Assembly (NCBI GenBank): GCA_023417885.1
Contig: JAEZED010000197.1
Location: forward strand, 1-48,060
Direction: 5' to 3'
Length of the DNA stretch: 48,060 nucleotides
From: Planctomycetota bacterium
Lineage (GTDB): Bacteria > Planctomycetota > Phycisphaerae > Tepidisphaerales > Tepidisphaeraceae
This document shows, in pieces, positions 1 through 7,927 of this stretch. A program made the position numbers and the translations under genes. The number at the start of each line of letters is the position of its first letter. Position 1 is the first letter of the stretch. The notes beneath the pieces were generated by a model that saw nothing but the letters and a program-made list of their open reading frames with translations, was not told where the DNA came from and searched no databases.

Positions 1-494
1 CCCAAGAGGATCGTCAGCGGCAAACCGCTGCGGTGTTGCAACAGCTGCTCGATCGTGATCGCCCTCGACTTGTCGTTGTCGAACCCCGGCAGGTACTTCG
101 CCACCGGGTCGTCGAGGCTCAGCTTCCCCTCGTCCGCCAGCATCTGCACCGCCACCCCCGTGAGCGGCTTGGTCATCGAGCGGATGTTGAAGATGGTGCC
201 GGGCTCCATCGGGTGCCCGTCCTCGCGGTCGCGCAGGCCATACGCCTCGTGCAGGATCGTCCGGCGGTTCTTGATGACCAGCAGCTCGCCCCCCACGATC
301 GTGCCGTCGCGCACATACCCCTCCACCTCCTCCGCCAGCCGTCGCACCGCAGCACTGGAGACCCCCTGGCTCTCCGGCGTGGCGGGAGGGAACGCATCCG
401 CCCCCAGCGCCCCGGCCGTCGCCCACCCCACCGCAATCGCGCAGGCCAGGCACCAACCGACCATCCGACGGAGAGAAGCGCGCTTGATCGTCAT
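1..494 (-). CDS. Serine hydrolase, class C beta-lactamase/esterase family (3' part outside window)
   Basis: The minus-strand reading frame opens with ATG at 494, preceded by GAGG with 7-nt spacing, and runs off the window edge, so only the first ~164 residues are seen. The first ~32 residues form a signal peptide (basic start, then a hydrophobic stretch ending GALGAD), so the enzyme is exported. The mature part reads like the beta-lactamase-related (Pfam Beta-lactamase, class C/EstB/PBP4*) fold: GGELLVIKNRR, then IRSMTKPLTG with the catalytic SxxK tetrad (SMTK), then LSLDDPVAKYLPGF and ITIEQLLQHRSGL, all family hallmarks. The YxN motif lies beyond the edge. Substrate cannot be told; such proteins in environmental bacteria are usually peptidases or esterases rather than antibiotic hydrolases. 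High confidence in family, low in substrate. Confidence 0.9.
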   Translation of the reverse strand, partial: MTIKRASLRRMVGWCLACAIAVGWATAGALGADAFPPATPESQGVSSAAVRRLAEEVEGYVRDGTIVGGELLVIKNRRTILHEAYGLRDREDGHPMEPGTIFNIRSMTKPLTGVAVQMLADEGKLSLDDPVAKYLPGFDNDKSRAITIEQLLQHRSGLPLTILL

Positions 495-595
495 GTGAAG
501 ACCTCGATTGGAGTGACTGCCACCCCGTCCCCCCCCGGCACGCGCGCAGGTTACCGGCGGCAGCGACGCAGCGAAAGCCGGGACAACGCCCCCGC

Positions 596-1384
596 TCAGC
601 TTCCCGCGCCCAACGCCTCCCGCAGCTCGCGCAGCTCGCGGGCGGTGAGGAGGCGGCTGGCGCCTTCGGGGAGCTTCTCCAGCCTGATCGGGCCGAGGCG
701 CACGCGCTTCAGGTCGCGCACCTTGTGCCCCAGCGCCGCCAGCATGCGCCGCACCTGGCGGTTGCGGCCCTCCTTGATCGTGATCTCCAGCGTGCTCTTC
801 TCATGCGAGCGGCGGACGATGCGGATGTGCGCGGGCTCGGTCTTGCGCCCCCCGCCGCTCTCGCGGTCGGTGAGGTAGACGCCGCGCTTCAGCTTGTCGA
901 TCGTGTCGGGCGTCACTTCCCCGTCGCAGACCACGCGGTAGGTCTTGGCCACGCCGTAGGAAGGGTGGGTGAGCCGGTGGGTGAGCTCGCCGTCGTCGGT
1001 GAGCAGGAGCAGCCCGCGGCTGGAGGCGTCGAGCCGGCCGACGGGATAGACGCGCTTCTGGAACCCGGGGGGAAGCAGGTCGATCGCGCGCGTCTGCGCC
1101 CGCCCGGCGCTGCTCTGGGCGACGTTGGTGCACACCACGCCGGGCGGCTTGTTCATCAGGATGTAGGCGTGGCGGGCGCCCTTCCCGTCGCGCCTGCGCG
1201 CGCCGGGGAGGACGACGCGCTGGCCATCGACGCGCAGCTCGTCCTCGGCGGGATCGACGAGGACGGGCAGCTCGCGGACGACGCGCCCGTTGACCTGCAC
1301 GCGACCCTGGAGCACCAGCTCCTCGCACGCGCGGCGCGAGGCGACGCCGGCGCCGGCCAGGACCTTCTGTATTCGTTCCTTCAT
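596..1384 (-). CDS. rluB: rRNA pseudouridine synthase, RluB/RsuA family
   Basis: This 262-aa protein has an N-terminal S4 RNA-binding domain (IQKVLAGAGVASRRACEELV, about residues 4-60). It is followed by the RsuA/RluB catalytic domain with the signature GRLDASSRGLLLLTDDGEL, whose Asp is the catalytic nucleophile of the family, and GRNRQVRRMLAALGH near the C-terminus. Family members isomerise a uridine in 23S (RluB) or 16S (RsuA) rRNA. The S4-containing short form and absence of a long tail fit RluB best, but RluE/RsuA-like specificity cannot be excluded. ATG at 1384 lies 12 bp after the manA stop, with AGGA upstream, so it is the second gene of a manA-rluB unit. Confidence 0.92.
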   Translation of the reverse strand: MKERIQKVLAGAGVASRRACEELVLQGRVQVNGRVVRELPVLVDPAEDELRVDGQRVVLPGARRRDGKGARHAYILMNKPPGVVCTNVAQSSAGRAQTRAIDLLPPGFQKRVYPVGRLDASSRGLLLLTDDGELTHRLTHPSYGVAKTYRVVCDGEVTPDTIDKLKRGVYLTDRESGGGRKTEPAHIRIVRRSHEKSTLEITIKEGRNRQVRRMLAALGHKVRDLKRVRLGPIRLEKLPEGASRLLTARELRELREALGAGS

Positions 1385-1396
1385 GGGTTGTCCTGC

Positions 1397-2446
1397 TCAG
1401 CGGCGATGCGCGCGCGGGAATGTCACTTCGAGCCACTGGCAGTCCGTCTCGGCGTCGAGCTGCTGGGCCGCCAGATCCGCGGGGAGCAGGATCGTATCCC
1501 CGCGCCGGAACTTCACCTCGTCAAACTCCTCCCCCACGATTCCGCCCGAGCCCTCGACGATGACGAGCACGCCCGCCCCGCCCGCCGCCAGCGGCGTGCG
1601 GACTCCTTCATGAGCGCTCCAGCGCGACATCGTGAACTGCGGGGCGGCGGCGACGATGCCGTCGTCGTCATCCGCCCCCGCCGCCGGTTCGGCCTCGCCG
1701 CCGGCGTCGTCGAAGTCGATGACCTCCAGGGCCTGCTCGACGTGCAGCTCGCGCTCGCGCCCGGTCGCGGGGTCGATGCGCTTGAAGTCGTAGACGCGGT
1801 AGGTCGTGTCGCTGGGCGTCTGCACCTCCGCCACGAGCATTCCGGCGCCCAGGGCGTGGACCGTGCCGCTGGCGAGATAGTGCACGTCCCCCATGCGCGC
1901 GGGGATGGAGACCAGGAGATCCTCGACGGTGCCGTCGGCGATGGCGCGCTCGAAGGACCGGCGCGTGGCGCCGGCCCGGAGCCCCTTGAGCAGGCGGGCC
2001 CCCGGCTCGTGGGCCATGACATACCACGCCTCGTTCTTGAGGTGCGCCCCCGGATGGGCGGCGGCGTAGGCCTCGGTGGGATGCACCTGCACCGAAAGAT
2101 CCTGCCCGGCGTCGAGGAACTTGATCAGGATCGGAAACTGCGGCCCGGCAGGCGTCTCGACGGCGGCGGCGTGCCCCAGCAGCCGATGCGGCATCGCGAG
2201 CATCAGCTCGTGCAGCGTCCGCCCGGCGAGCGCCCCCTCGGCGACGCGGGCGCTGACCCAGGCGCCCGAGCCGTCCACGACGCCGGGCGGGAAGTCGAAG
2301 AGCTCCCAGCTCTCGCCGATCGGCTCCTCTGCCGGGAGGGACTTGTCGAGGATGGTGGCGAGGCGTCGCCCGCCCCACATCTTGGGGACGAAGCGCGGGT
2401 GGAACTTCAGCGGGTAGAGCGGTGTTTCTGGCGAGACGTCCGACAA
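1397..2446 (-). CDS. manA: Mannose-6-phosphate isomerase, class I
   Basis: A 349-aa cupin enzyme interconverting fructose-6-P and mannose-6-P, the entry to GDP-mannose for glycans. Visible family motifs are PKMWGGRRL near the N-terminus, the metal-binding QVHPTEAYA, KNEAWYVM and GTVHALGAGMLVAEVQ followed by SDTTYRVYDF, which match the short Bacillus/Gram-positive-type ManA. The frame stays open far upstream, but similarity begins at LSDVSPETPLYPLKF; a TTG at 2446 with AGGAG 8 nt upstream is the only well-placed start, so TTG is chosen. A Glu/Asp-rich insert lies about two-thirds along. First gene of a pair with rluB; divergent from PIN-PhoH. Confidence 0.93.
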   Translation of the reverse strand: MSDVSPETPLYPLKFHPRFVPKMWGGRRLATILDKSLPAEEPIGESWELFDFPPGVVDGSGAWVSARVAEGALAGRTLHELMLAMPHRLLGHAAAVETPAGPQFPILIKFLDAGQDLSVQVHPTEAYAAAHPGAHLKNEAWYVMAHEPGARLLKGLRAGATRRSFERAIADGTVEDLLVSIPARMGDVHYLASGTVHALGAGMLVAEVQTPSDTTYRVYDFKRIDPATGRERELHVEQALEVIDFDDAGGEAEPAAGADDDDGIVAAAPQFTMSRWSAHEGVRTPLAAGGAGVLVIVEGSGGIVGEEFDEVKFRRGDTILLPADLAAQQLDAETDCQWLEVTFPRAHRR

Positions 2447-2611
2447 GGCGATTCTCCTGCGATCACAGCCCCGCACGGGGCATGGATTTAGCGCAACTCT
2501 CTCCGGATTGGCCTGATCCGGGGCTTTGCGGAATACTACCGTTGGTCGCCGCGGCACCGTGTGCCGTGACGCTTCGGGAGGCATTCTCCGTTCTTTGTCC
2601 CTTCGCCGCCT

Positions 2612-4123
2612 ATGCCGCAAACTCAAGCGAAGTCGTCCACTCCCATTCCCCCGACCTCCGCCTCCACCACCCCGGCCGACGCGGCACCCCGAGCCAGAAT
2701 CGATCCAGACGTCCACGACCCCGCTCCCCTTCCCCACGCCACGACCACCGGCGGCGGCGCGATGGGGACCAAGACCTTCGTGCTGGACACGAATGTCCTG
2801 CTGCACAACCCGCGGGCGGTGTTCGTCTTCGACGAGCACGACATCGTGATCCCGTTCGAGGTGATCGAGGAGCTGGATCACTTCAAGGAGCGCAACGACG
2901 ACATCGGGCGCTCGGCGCGCGAGACGATCCGCGTGCTCGACGCCCTGCGCCTCAAGGGGGACATCAAGAGCGGCGTGCCGATCGAGCACGCCAGCGGCCA
3001 TCCCGGCGGAAAGCTCCAGGTGGTGCTGGATACCAACGGCATCGAGGTGCCCGGTCTGCGCGAGCCGACGCCGGACAACCACATCCTCCGCTGCGCCATC
3101 AAGCTGCAGCGCGAGGGCCGGCCGGTGGTGTTCGTCAGCAAGGACATCGCCGCCCGCATCAAGGCCGATGCGCTGGGTGTCTACACCGAGGATTTCGAGA
3201 ACCAGAAGGTCGACTTCGAGGAGCTTTACACCGGGTACACCGAGGTCGAGGTGCCGCAGGCGACGATCGACGCCATCTTCGCCGGCGAGCTCGTCAACCT
3301 GCCGGAGACGAAGCTCTTCGCCAACGAGTTCGTCCTGCTGAAGAACGCAGACAATCCGACCCACACGGCGCTGGCCCGCATGAACGCCGTGGGCGACGGG
3401 CTGCGACCCGTCAAGCCAATGCGCAAGCATGTCTTCGGCATCCTCCCGCGCAACCTCCAGCAGACGATGGCGCTGGACCTGCTGCTGGACGACGAGGTGA
3501 AGCTCGTCACCCTCATCGGCACCGCGGGCACCGGCAAGACCCTCCTGGCCCTCGCGGCCGGGATGCAGAAGGTGATCAGCGACAAGGACTACACCAAGCT
3601 CCTGTGCGCGCGGCCGATCATGCCGATGGGCCGGGACATCGGGTATCTCCCCGGCGACAAGGACGAGAAGCTCACTGCCTGGATGCAGCCGATCTTCGAC
3701 AACATGGCCTACCTCCTCTCCCACCGCCTCAACCACGGCGGGGACGACAAGGCCGAGACGCAGAAGCAGCAGATGCAGGGCATCGAGGGAAGGATCAACG
3801 CCCTCATCGCCGAGGGGACGGTCGTGCTCGAGCCGCTGACCTACATCCGCGGGCGGAGCATCCCCAACCAGTACATGATCGTCGACGAGGCGCAGAACCT
3901 CACGCCGCACGAGGTCAAGACGATCGCCAGCCGCATCGGGGAGGGGACGAAGCTCGTGCTCACCGGCGACGCCACGCAGATCGACAACCCCTACCTCGAC
4001 TCCAGCAGCAACGGCCTCTCCTATCTCGTGGAGCGCCTGAAGGGCCGCAGCCTCGTGGGTCACGTGACGCTCCAGCGGAGCGAGCGGTCGCAACTGGCCT
4101 CGCTGGCGGCGGAGGCGCTGTAG
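2612..4123 (+). CDS. PIN domain-PhoH family ATPase (YlaK-like)
   Basis: A 503-aa fusion. Residues ~53-190 form a PIN nuclease domain (TKTFVLDTNVLLHNP with the first acidic residue, VIEELDHFK, and later DNHILRCA). Residues ~260-500 form a PhoH RecA-like ATPase with Walker A GTAGTGKTLLALAAG and Walker B YMIVDEAQNLTPHE, then TGDATQIDNPYLD. PhoH2-type proteins have been described as ATP-dependent RNA helicase/RNase enzymes, so an RNA-turnover role is likely. The first 50 residues are a Pro/Thr/Ala-rich tail without similarity; an alternative ATG at 2762 sits right before the PIN domain and could be the true start. No strong Shine-Dalgarno sequence at either. Confidence 0.9.
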   Translation: MPQTQAKSSTPIPPTSASTTPADAAPRARIDPDVHDPAPLPHATTTGGGAMGTKTFVLDTNVLLHNPRAVFVFDEHDIVIPFEVIEELDHFKERNDDIGRSARETIRVLDALRLKGDIKSGVPIEHASGHPGGKLQVVLDTNGIEVPGLREPTPDNHILRCAIKLQREGRPVVFVSKDIAARIKADALGVYTEDFENQKVDFEELYTGYTEVEVPQATIDAIFAGELVNLPETKLFANEFVLLKNADNPTHTALARMNAVGDGLRPVKPMRKHVFGILPRNLQQTMALDLLLDDEVKLVTLIGTAGTGKTLLALAAGMQKVISDKDYTKLLCARPIMPMGRDIGYLPGDKDEKLTAWMQPIFDNMAYLLSHRLNHGGDDKAETQKQQMQGIEGRINALIAEGTVVLEPLTYIRGRSIPNQYMIVDEAQNLTPHEVKTIASRIGEGTKLVLTGDATQIDNPYLDSSSNGLSYLVERLKGRSLVGHVTLQRSERSQLASLAAEAL

Positions 4124-4282
4124 CGGCGATGGCATGCGCCATCGTGTCACTGGTCATTGGTGATTTGTCACTGGTGCTGCGCCGCTCTCGGGATGTTCGA
4201 TGTTCATCCATCGACTCCTGACCCCGTTATCCCTCGGAAATCCGTTAGCGTTTCGTCAGGGTTGGCGGTACAATCGCGCCTG

Positions 4283-4717
4283 ATGGATCAGCCCAACCCC
4301 GAGCCTGCCGTCACCCCTTCTCCGGCCCCCACCACCCCCACCACGCCCGTGCCTGCCCCCGCTGCGGCGGAGGCTGCGGGGAAGCCGGAGATCACGATCG
4401 ACGACTTCCTGAAGCTCGACCTGCGCGTCGCGACGGTGAAGGACTGCCAGCCCCACCCCAACGCCGACAAGCTCCTCGTCCTCCAGCTCGACGACGGCAC
4501 CGAGGGCGGGCGGCAGATCTGCGCCGGCCTGCGCGGCATCTACGAGCCGGAGCAGCTCGTCGGCCGGCAGATCGTCGTCGTCGCCAACCTCGCGCCGCGC
4601 AAGATGCGCGGCGAGATCAGCCAGGGAATGCTGCTGGCGGCGAGCAATGCCGACCGGTCGGAGGTGGTGATCGTCAGCCCAACGGCGCCGATCGAGGCCG
4701 GCGCGAGCGTGGGGTGA
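4283..4717 (+). CDS. EMAP-II/CsaA-type tRNA-binding domain protein (MetG C-terminal-like)
   Basis: A 144-aa protein. The first ~35 residues are a Pro/Thr/Ala linker. The rest is a complete OB-fold tRNA-binding domain (Pfam tRNA_bind): ITIDDFLKLDLRVATVKDC, HPNADKLLVLQLD, RQICAGLRGIYEP, VVVANLAPRKMRGEISQGM and a C-terminal GASVG. This matches the C-terminal dimerisation/tRNA-binding domain of bacterial methionyl-tRNA synthetase and free-standing homologues. It could act as a trans subunit for MetRS or as a CsaA-like tRNA/protein chaperone; the sequence does not decide. ATG at 4283 is chosen because the domain follows and because TACAAT ends 8 nt before it, implying a nearly leaderless mRNA. There is no Shine-Dalgarno sequence. 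Confidence 0.88.
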   Translation: MDQPNPEPAVTPSPAPTTPTTPVPAPAAAEAAGKPEITIDDFLKLDLRVATVKDCQPHPNADKLLVLQLDDGTEGGRQICAGLRGIYEPEQLVGRQIVVVANLAPRKMRGEISQGMLLAASNADRSEVVIVSPTAPIEAGASVG

Positions 4718-4730
4718 ACGAGCGTGAAGA

Positions 4731-4831
4731 CCGGCCACGAATGACACGAATGGCCACGGCACGCGCGCGCAACGCGACGGACATATGACGCTCCGAAGCC
4801 ATTCGTGATGATTCGTGTCCATTCGTGGCCG
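4731..4831. repeat. Imperfect inverted repeat element built from CACGAATG motifs
   Basis: The gap between the tRNA-binding gene and recN is almost filled by two arms. The left arm (4731-4755) contains CGGCCACGAATG then ACACGAATGG. The right arm (4798-4831) is its near reverse complement, with an extra ATGATTCGTG segment. The ~42-bp centre is unrelated and GC-rich. The arms could fold into a long cruciform or RNA hairpin. It resembles a small REP/MITE-like extragenic element; no transposase is present. The right arm ends 20 nt before recN. Confidence 0.75.
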
Positions 4832-4851
4832 TACACGGAGAACCACGAGAC

Positions 4852-6603
4852 ATGTTGCGCGAGCTGCACATCGCCAATCTCGCGGTCATCGCCGAGGCCC
4901 ACATCGAGCTGGCCCCGGGCCTCAACTGCTTCACCGGCGCAACAGGCGCCGGCAAGAGCCTTGTCATCGGGGCCATCAACGTCCTGCTCGGCCTGAAAAG
5001 CGCCGCCGACCTGCTCCGCCGCGGTGCGGAGGAGGGACACGTCACCGGCGTCTTCGCCTTCGACGACCGGCAGGTCATCGACCGCATCCGCCAGCTCGTG
5101 GACCTCCCGCTGGACGACGAGGAGGCCCGCCACGGCGAACTGCTGCTTACGCGCCGGCTGTTCGCCAGCGGACGGACGCGCGTCAGCCTCAACGGCAACC
5201 CGATCACCCTCGCGCAGCTGCGCGAGCTGGGCGACCTCCTCGTGGACGTGCACGGCCAGCACGACGCCGCGTACCTCCTCAAGCCGGCCAACCAGCTCGA
5301 TGTGCTCGACGAGTTCGCCGGCTGCCTGCGCGAGCGCGCCGACTACACCGCGACGTGGTCGCAGCTCCAGCAGGTTCGCAAACGCCTCGCGGAGCTGACC
5401 GAAGGGGCCGAGCTGCGCCGGCAGACGCTGGAGCTCTATCGCTTCCAGGCGGACGAGATCGACAACGCCCAGCTCGACCCGGCCGAGCTCGACCAGCTCC
5501 AGCAGCGCGCGGGCGTTCTGGAGAACCTCGAGCGCCTGAAGACCGACTCGGCCGCCGCGTACACGGAGCTTGCCGAGGCGGACGGGGCGATCGTCGATCG
5601 CCTCAAGAGCATCGCGCGCTCCCTGGAGGAGCTTGCGGAGCTGGATGCGCACGTCCTCCCGCTGGCCGAGGCGGTGCGCGGCGGAATGCTGCAGGTGGAG
5701 GAGGCGGCGCGCGACCTGGGTCGCTACCTCGACCGGCTGGATCTCGATCCGGCGGAGCTTGCCGAGACCAACGACCGGCTCACGGCGATCCACCGCATCC
5801 TGCACAAATACGGCGGGACGATGGAGGCGACGCTGGCATATCGCGCCCAGATCGGCGCGCGCATCGGCGAGCTTGCGGGACAGACAGAGGACTTTTCCGG
5901 CCTGAAGGCCAAGATCGCGCCGCTGGAGCGCCGGCTGCTGGAGCAGGGGCGATCCCTACGCGCCGCCCGCACCGCGGCCGCCACGCGGCTCGGGCCGGTC
6001 ATCGAGGCCCAACTGGCCGAGCTCGGTATGGAGCGGGCGCGGTTCAGCGTCAGCGTCGCGCCGGTGGCTGGAGACGACGCATCGGCCGCGACGCCCGCCG
6101 GGCTGGACCAGGTGGAGTTCGTCGCGCAGACCAACCCGGGGCTCGATCCGCAGCCGCTGCGCCGGATCGCCAGCGGCGGCGAGCTCTCGCGGATCATGCT
6201 CGCCCTGAAGCAGGTGCTGAAGCGCGACGATCGCGTGAGCGTGCTGGTGTTCGACGAGATCGACGCCAACGTCGGCGGGCGGCTGGCGGCGGTCGTGGGG
6301 CACAAGCTGCGCCAGCTCGCCGCCCATCACCAGGTGCTCTGCATCACGCACCTGCCGCAGATCGCCAGCTACGCCGATCGCCACCTCACCGTCCGCAAGG
6401 CGCAGCAGGCCGGCCAGACGAGCACGACCGTCGATCCGCTCGATGGCGAGGCACGCCTCGAGGAACTCGCGGAGATGATCGGCGGCAGGACGATCAGCGA
6501 CACCACGCGCGCCCAGGCCCGCGAGCTGCTGGAGATCGCCGCGAGCGACGCGGCCGGACGGCCAGCCGCTGCCCGGAAGCCGCGGCGCCGTCGGGCGTCG
6601 TGA
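4852..6603 (+). CDS. recN: DNA repair protein RecN (SMC-like ATPase)
   Basis: A 583-aa protein of usual RecN length with an SMC-type architecture. The N-terminal half-ATPase begins MLRELHIANLAVIAEAHIEL with Walker A TGATGAGKS (many RecNs have TGETGAGKS). A central region (~150-380) rich in Leu/Glu/Arg forms coiled-coil arms. The C-terminal half carries the signature SGGELSRIMLALK and Walker B VLVFDEIDANVGG, then ITHLPQIASYAD. RecN acts early in double-strand-break repair with RecA. An ATG nine codons upstream exists, but 4852 is preferred: GGAG lies 11 nt upstream and conservation begins here. The gene meets the GNAT gene tail to tail, one base apart. Confidence 0.96.
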   Translation: MLRELHIANLAVIAEAHIELAPGLNCFTGATGAGKSLVIGAINVLLGLKSAADLLRRGAEEGHVTGVFAFDDRQVIDRIRQLVDLPLDDEEARHGELLLTRRLFASGRTRVSLNGNPITLAQLRELGDLLVDVHGQHDAAYLLKPANQLDVLDEFAGCLRERADYTATWSQLQQVRKRLAELTEGAELRRQTLELYRFQADEIDNAQLDPAELDQLQQRAGVLENLERLKTDSAAAYTELAEADGAIVDRLKSIARSLEELAELDAHVLPLAEAVRGGMLQVEEAARDLGRYLDRLDLDPAELAETNDRLTAIHRILHKYGGTMEATLAYRAQIGARIGELAGQTEDFSGLKAKIAPLERRLLEQGRSLRAARTAAATRLGPVIEAQLAELGMERARFSVSVAPVAGDDASAATPAGLDQVEFVAQTNPGLDPQPLRRIASGGELSRIMLALKQVLKRDDRVSVLVFDEIDANVGGRLAAVVGHKLRQLAAHHQVLCITHLPQIASYADRHLTVRKAQQAGQTSTTVDPLDGEARLEELAEMIGGRTISDTTRAQARELLEIAASDAAGRPAAARKPRRRRAS

Positions 6604-6604
6604 T

Positions 6605-7075
6605 TCACAGCGGCCGGCGAAGGACGTGCTCCCCCTCGTCGACCTGGCCGGTCAGAACGAAGCCGAGGCCCTCGTAGAACGGGATCGGCGAGCCCTCACC
6701 CGGAACGGCGCTCGTCAGCAGTTCCGACGCGTTCGGGCGGGTGCGGACGTGGTCGATGAGCTGCTGGATCGCCCGCCGACCGAAGCCGTTCCGCTGGTAG
6801 CGATGGTCGATCATGAACCGCCAGAGGTAGTACTCCGGCTTTTCCGGCTCGTCCGAGAGCATGACGAAGCCGACGAGCGTGTCACCCGCGCAGACGGCGC
6901 GAAACCAGGCGCGATCGCGCGCGAAATAGGCTTGCGCGATCGAGAGCGCGTTGGGCGCCACGAACCGCTCTTGTGCGGGCGAGACCTTCAGCGCGCAGAT
7001 CTGCCGAACGGTGTCGCCGGTCACCTCGCGCAGGGAGACGGTCGCGTCGCGCCAGACCGTGGGACCTGGTTCCAT
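6605..7075 (-). CDS. GNAT N-acetyltransferase (spermidine/spermine acetyltransferase-like)
   Basis: A 156-aa single-domain acetyltransferase. Residues ~95-115 carry the acetyl-CoA pyrophosphate loop (YQRNGFGRRAIQQLIDHV, the Q/R-x-x-G-x-G motif), preceded by the beta-4 strand YYLWRFMIDH and followed by IPFYEGLGFV. The N-terminal CALKVSPAQERFVAPNALSIAQAYF pattern resembles BltD/PaiA-type polyamine acetyltransferases, so an amine substrate is a reasonable guess but not proven. ATG at 7075 has AGGAG about 6 nt upstream; a longer frame upstream has no similarity and is ignored. It follows the thioesterase gene by 46 bp on the same strand, probably one transcript. Confidence 0.87.
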   Translation of the reverse strand: MEPGPTVWRDATVSLREVTGDTVRQICALKVSPAQERFVAPNALSIAQAYFARDRAWFRAVCAGDTLVGFVMLSDEPEKPEYYLWRFMIDHRYQRNGFGRRAIQQLIDHVRTRPNASELLTSAVPGEGSPIPFYEGLGFVLTGQVDEGEHVLRRPL

Positions 7076-7121
7076 GAGTCGCTCCTCCCCACCGCCTTCA
7101 CCGCTTTCTGAAGGGTCGATC

Positions 7122-7589
7122 CTACGTTGTGCCCGGGATCGCCATGGGCCGACCATCCCGCCCGACGCAGGCGATGGCGGTCCTGCCGGTCGCGAGCAGC
7201 CGCCCCTCCCGGCGAATTTCGTACTCATGCTCGATCTTCACGTGCGTCCGGCGAACCTCGGTGGTGGTCAGCTCGACCTCCTCGTCGTACCGGGCCGGCT
7301 GCTTGTAGGCGACCTCCGCGCGGATCACGACGAAGAAGACCCCCTCGCGCTCCAGGTCGGCATACCGCACGCCCCGCGCCCGGAGCAGCTCGACCCGCCC
7401 CATCTCGAAATACTGGAGGTACCGGCTGTGGTGCAGGTAGCCCATCGCGTCCACCTCCGTATAGCGGACGCGAAGGCGGATCGTATGCGAAAGGGGCGCC
7501 CCCTCCCCCGCCTCGCCGGGTTCGGGCGGTGCGTCGGGGACGTCTCGCGAGGGCGTCTGAGCGCCCTCCGGCGTGGGGGACGGGGACAT
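7122..7589 (-). CDS. Acyl-CoA thioesterase, YbgC/4-hydroxybenzoyl-CoA thioesterase family
   Basis: A 155-aa hot-dog-fold protein. After ~30 residues of Pro/Ala-rich leader, the motif RYTEVDAMGYLHHSRYLQYF contains the catalytic Asp of the YbgC/FadM group. FFVVIRAEVAYKQPARYDEEVELTT and a C-terminal beta hairpin complete the domain. Family members hydrolyse short or medium acyl-CoA or acyl-ACP and are often linked to membrane lipid metabolism. Start at ATG 7589 with no clear Shine-Dalgarno sequence; a TACGGT lies 5 nt upstream on the same strand. Divergent from rpsU, with promoters sharing ~130 bp. Confidence 0.9.
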   Translation of the reverse strand: MSPSPTPEGAQTPSRDVPDAPPEPGEAGEGAPLSHTIRLRVRYTEVDAMGYLHHSRYLQYFEMGRVELLRARGVRYADLEREGVFFVVIRAEVAYKQPARYDEEVELTTTEVRRTHVKIEHEYEIRREGRLLATGRTAIACVGRDGRPMAIPGTT

Positions 7590-7610
7590 GCCGTACCGTA
7601 GGCTGGGAGG

Positions 7611-7638
7611 TTGATCGGGGTGGCGGCGCGGCTACAGT
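7611..7638 (+). promoter_or_regulatory. Housekeeping promoter for rpsU
   Basis: TTGATC (7611-7616), 16-bp spacer, TACAGT (7633-7638); four of six matches to each sigma-70 hexamer. Transcription from about 7645 would give a ~73-nt GC-rich leader before rpsU, which has its own GAAAGGA ribosome site. Confidence 0.6.
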
Positions 7639-7717
7639 TAGGGCCCCGCCGGCCCGGTTGCGCCGGTGGTTTTGTTTGGACCTGCGGCCTGACAGCACGC
7701 GAAAGGACGACCGGCGC

Positions 7718-7885
7718 ATGATCAAGGTGAAAATTCGCGGCAGCGAGTCTGCCGAACAGCTTCTCAAGCGCTTCAAGAAGGCCTGTGAAAAGGAAGGCCT
7801 TACGAAGGACATGAAGAAGAACGCCTACTACGAGAAGCCCAGCGAGAAGCGCCGCCGCCGCGGCAAGCGCCGCTCCTCCATGTAA
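7718..7885 (+). CDS. rpsU: 30S ribosomal protein S21
   Basis: A 55-aa basic protein: MIKVKIRGSESAEQLLKRF at the start, KKNAYYEKPSEKRRR in the middle and an Arg/Lys-rich end (RRRRGKRRSSM), the standard S21 pattern. It sits on the 30S platform near the anti-Shine-Dalgarno and mRNA exit. ATG 7718 is preceded by GAAAGGA with 10-nt spacing. It is too short and distinctive to confuse with anything else. A short GC hairpin followed by CCTTTCC (about 7886-7909) could be a weak terminator before the ABC transporter gene. Confidence 0.96.
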   Translation: MIKVKIRGSESAEQLLKRFKKACEKEGLTKDMKKNAYYEKPSEKRRRRGKRRSSM

Positions 7886-7927
7886 AGCCGACCGCGCGGC
7901 TCCTTTCCGCGCACAATCCCTGCCCGC

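Noticed and set aside
2447..4150. N-terminal extension of the manA frame to 917 residues
   Set aside because: The added part is antisense to the PIN-PhoH gene; a TTG with a good ribosome site begins the true enzyme.
4140..4180. TCACTGGT direct repeats before the tRNA-binding gene
   Set aside because: Only two short copies with a partial third; too little to call an element.
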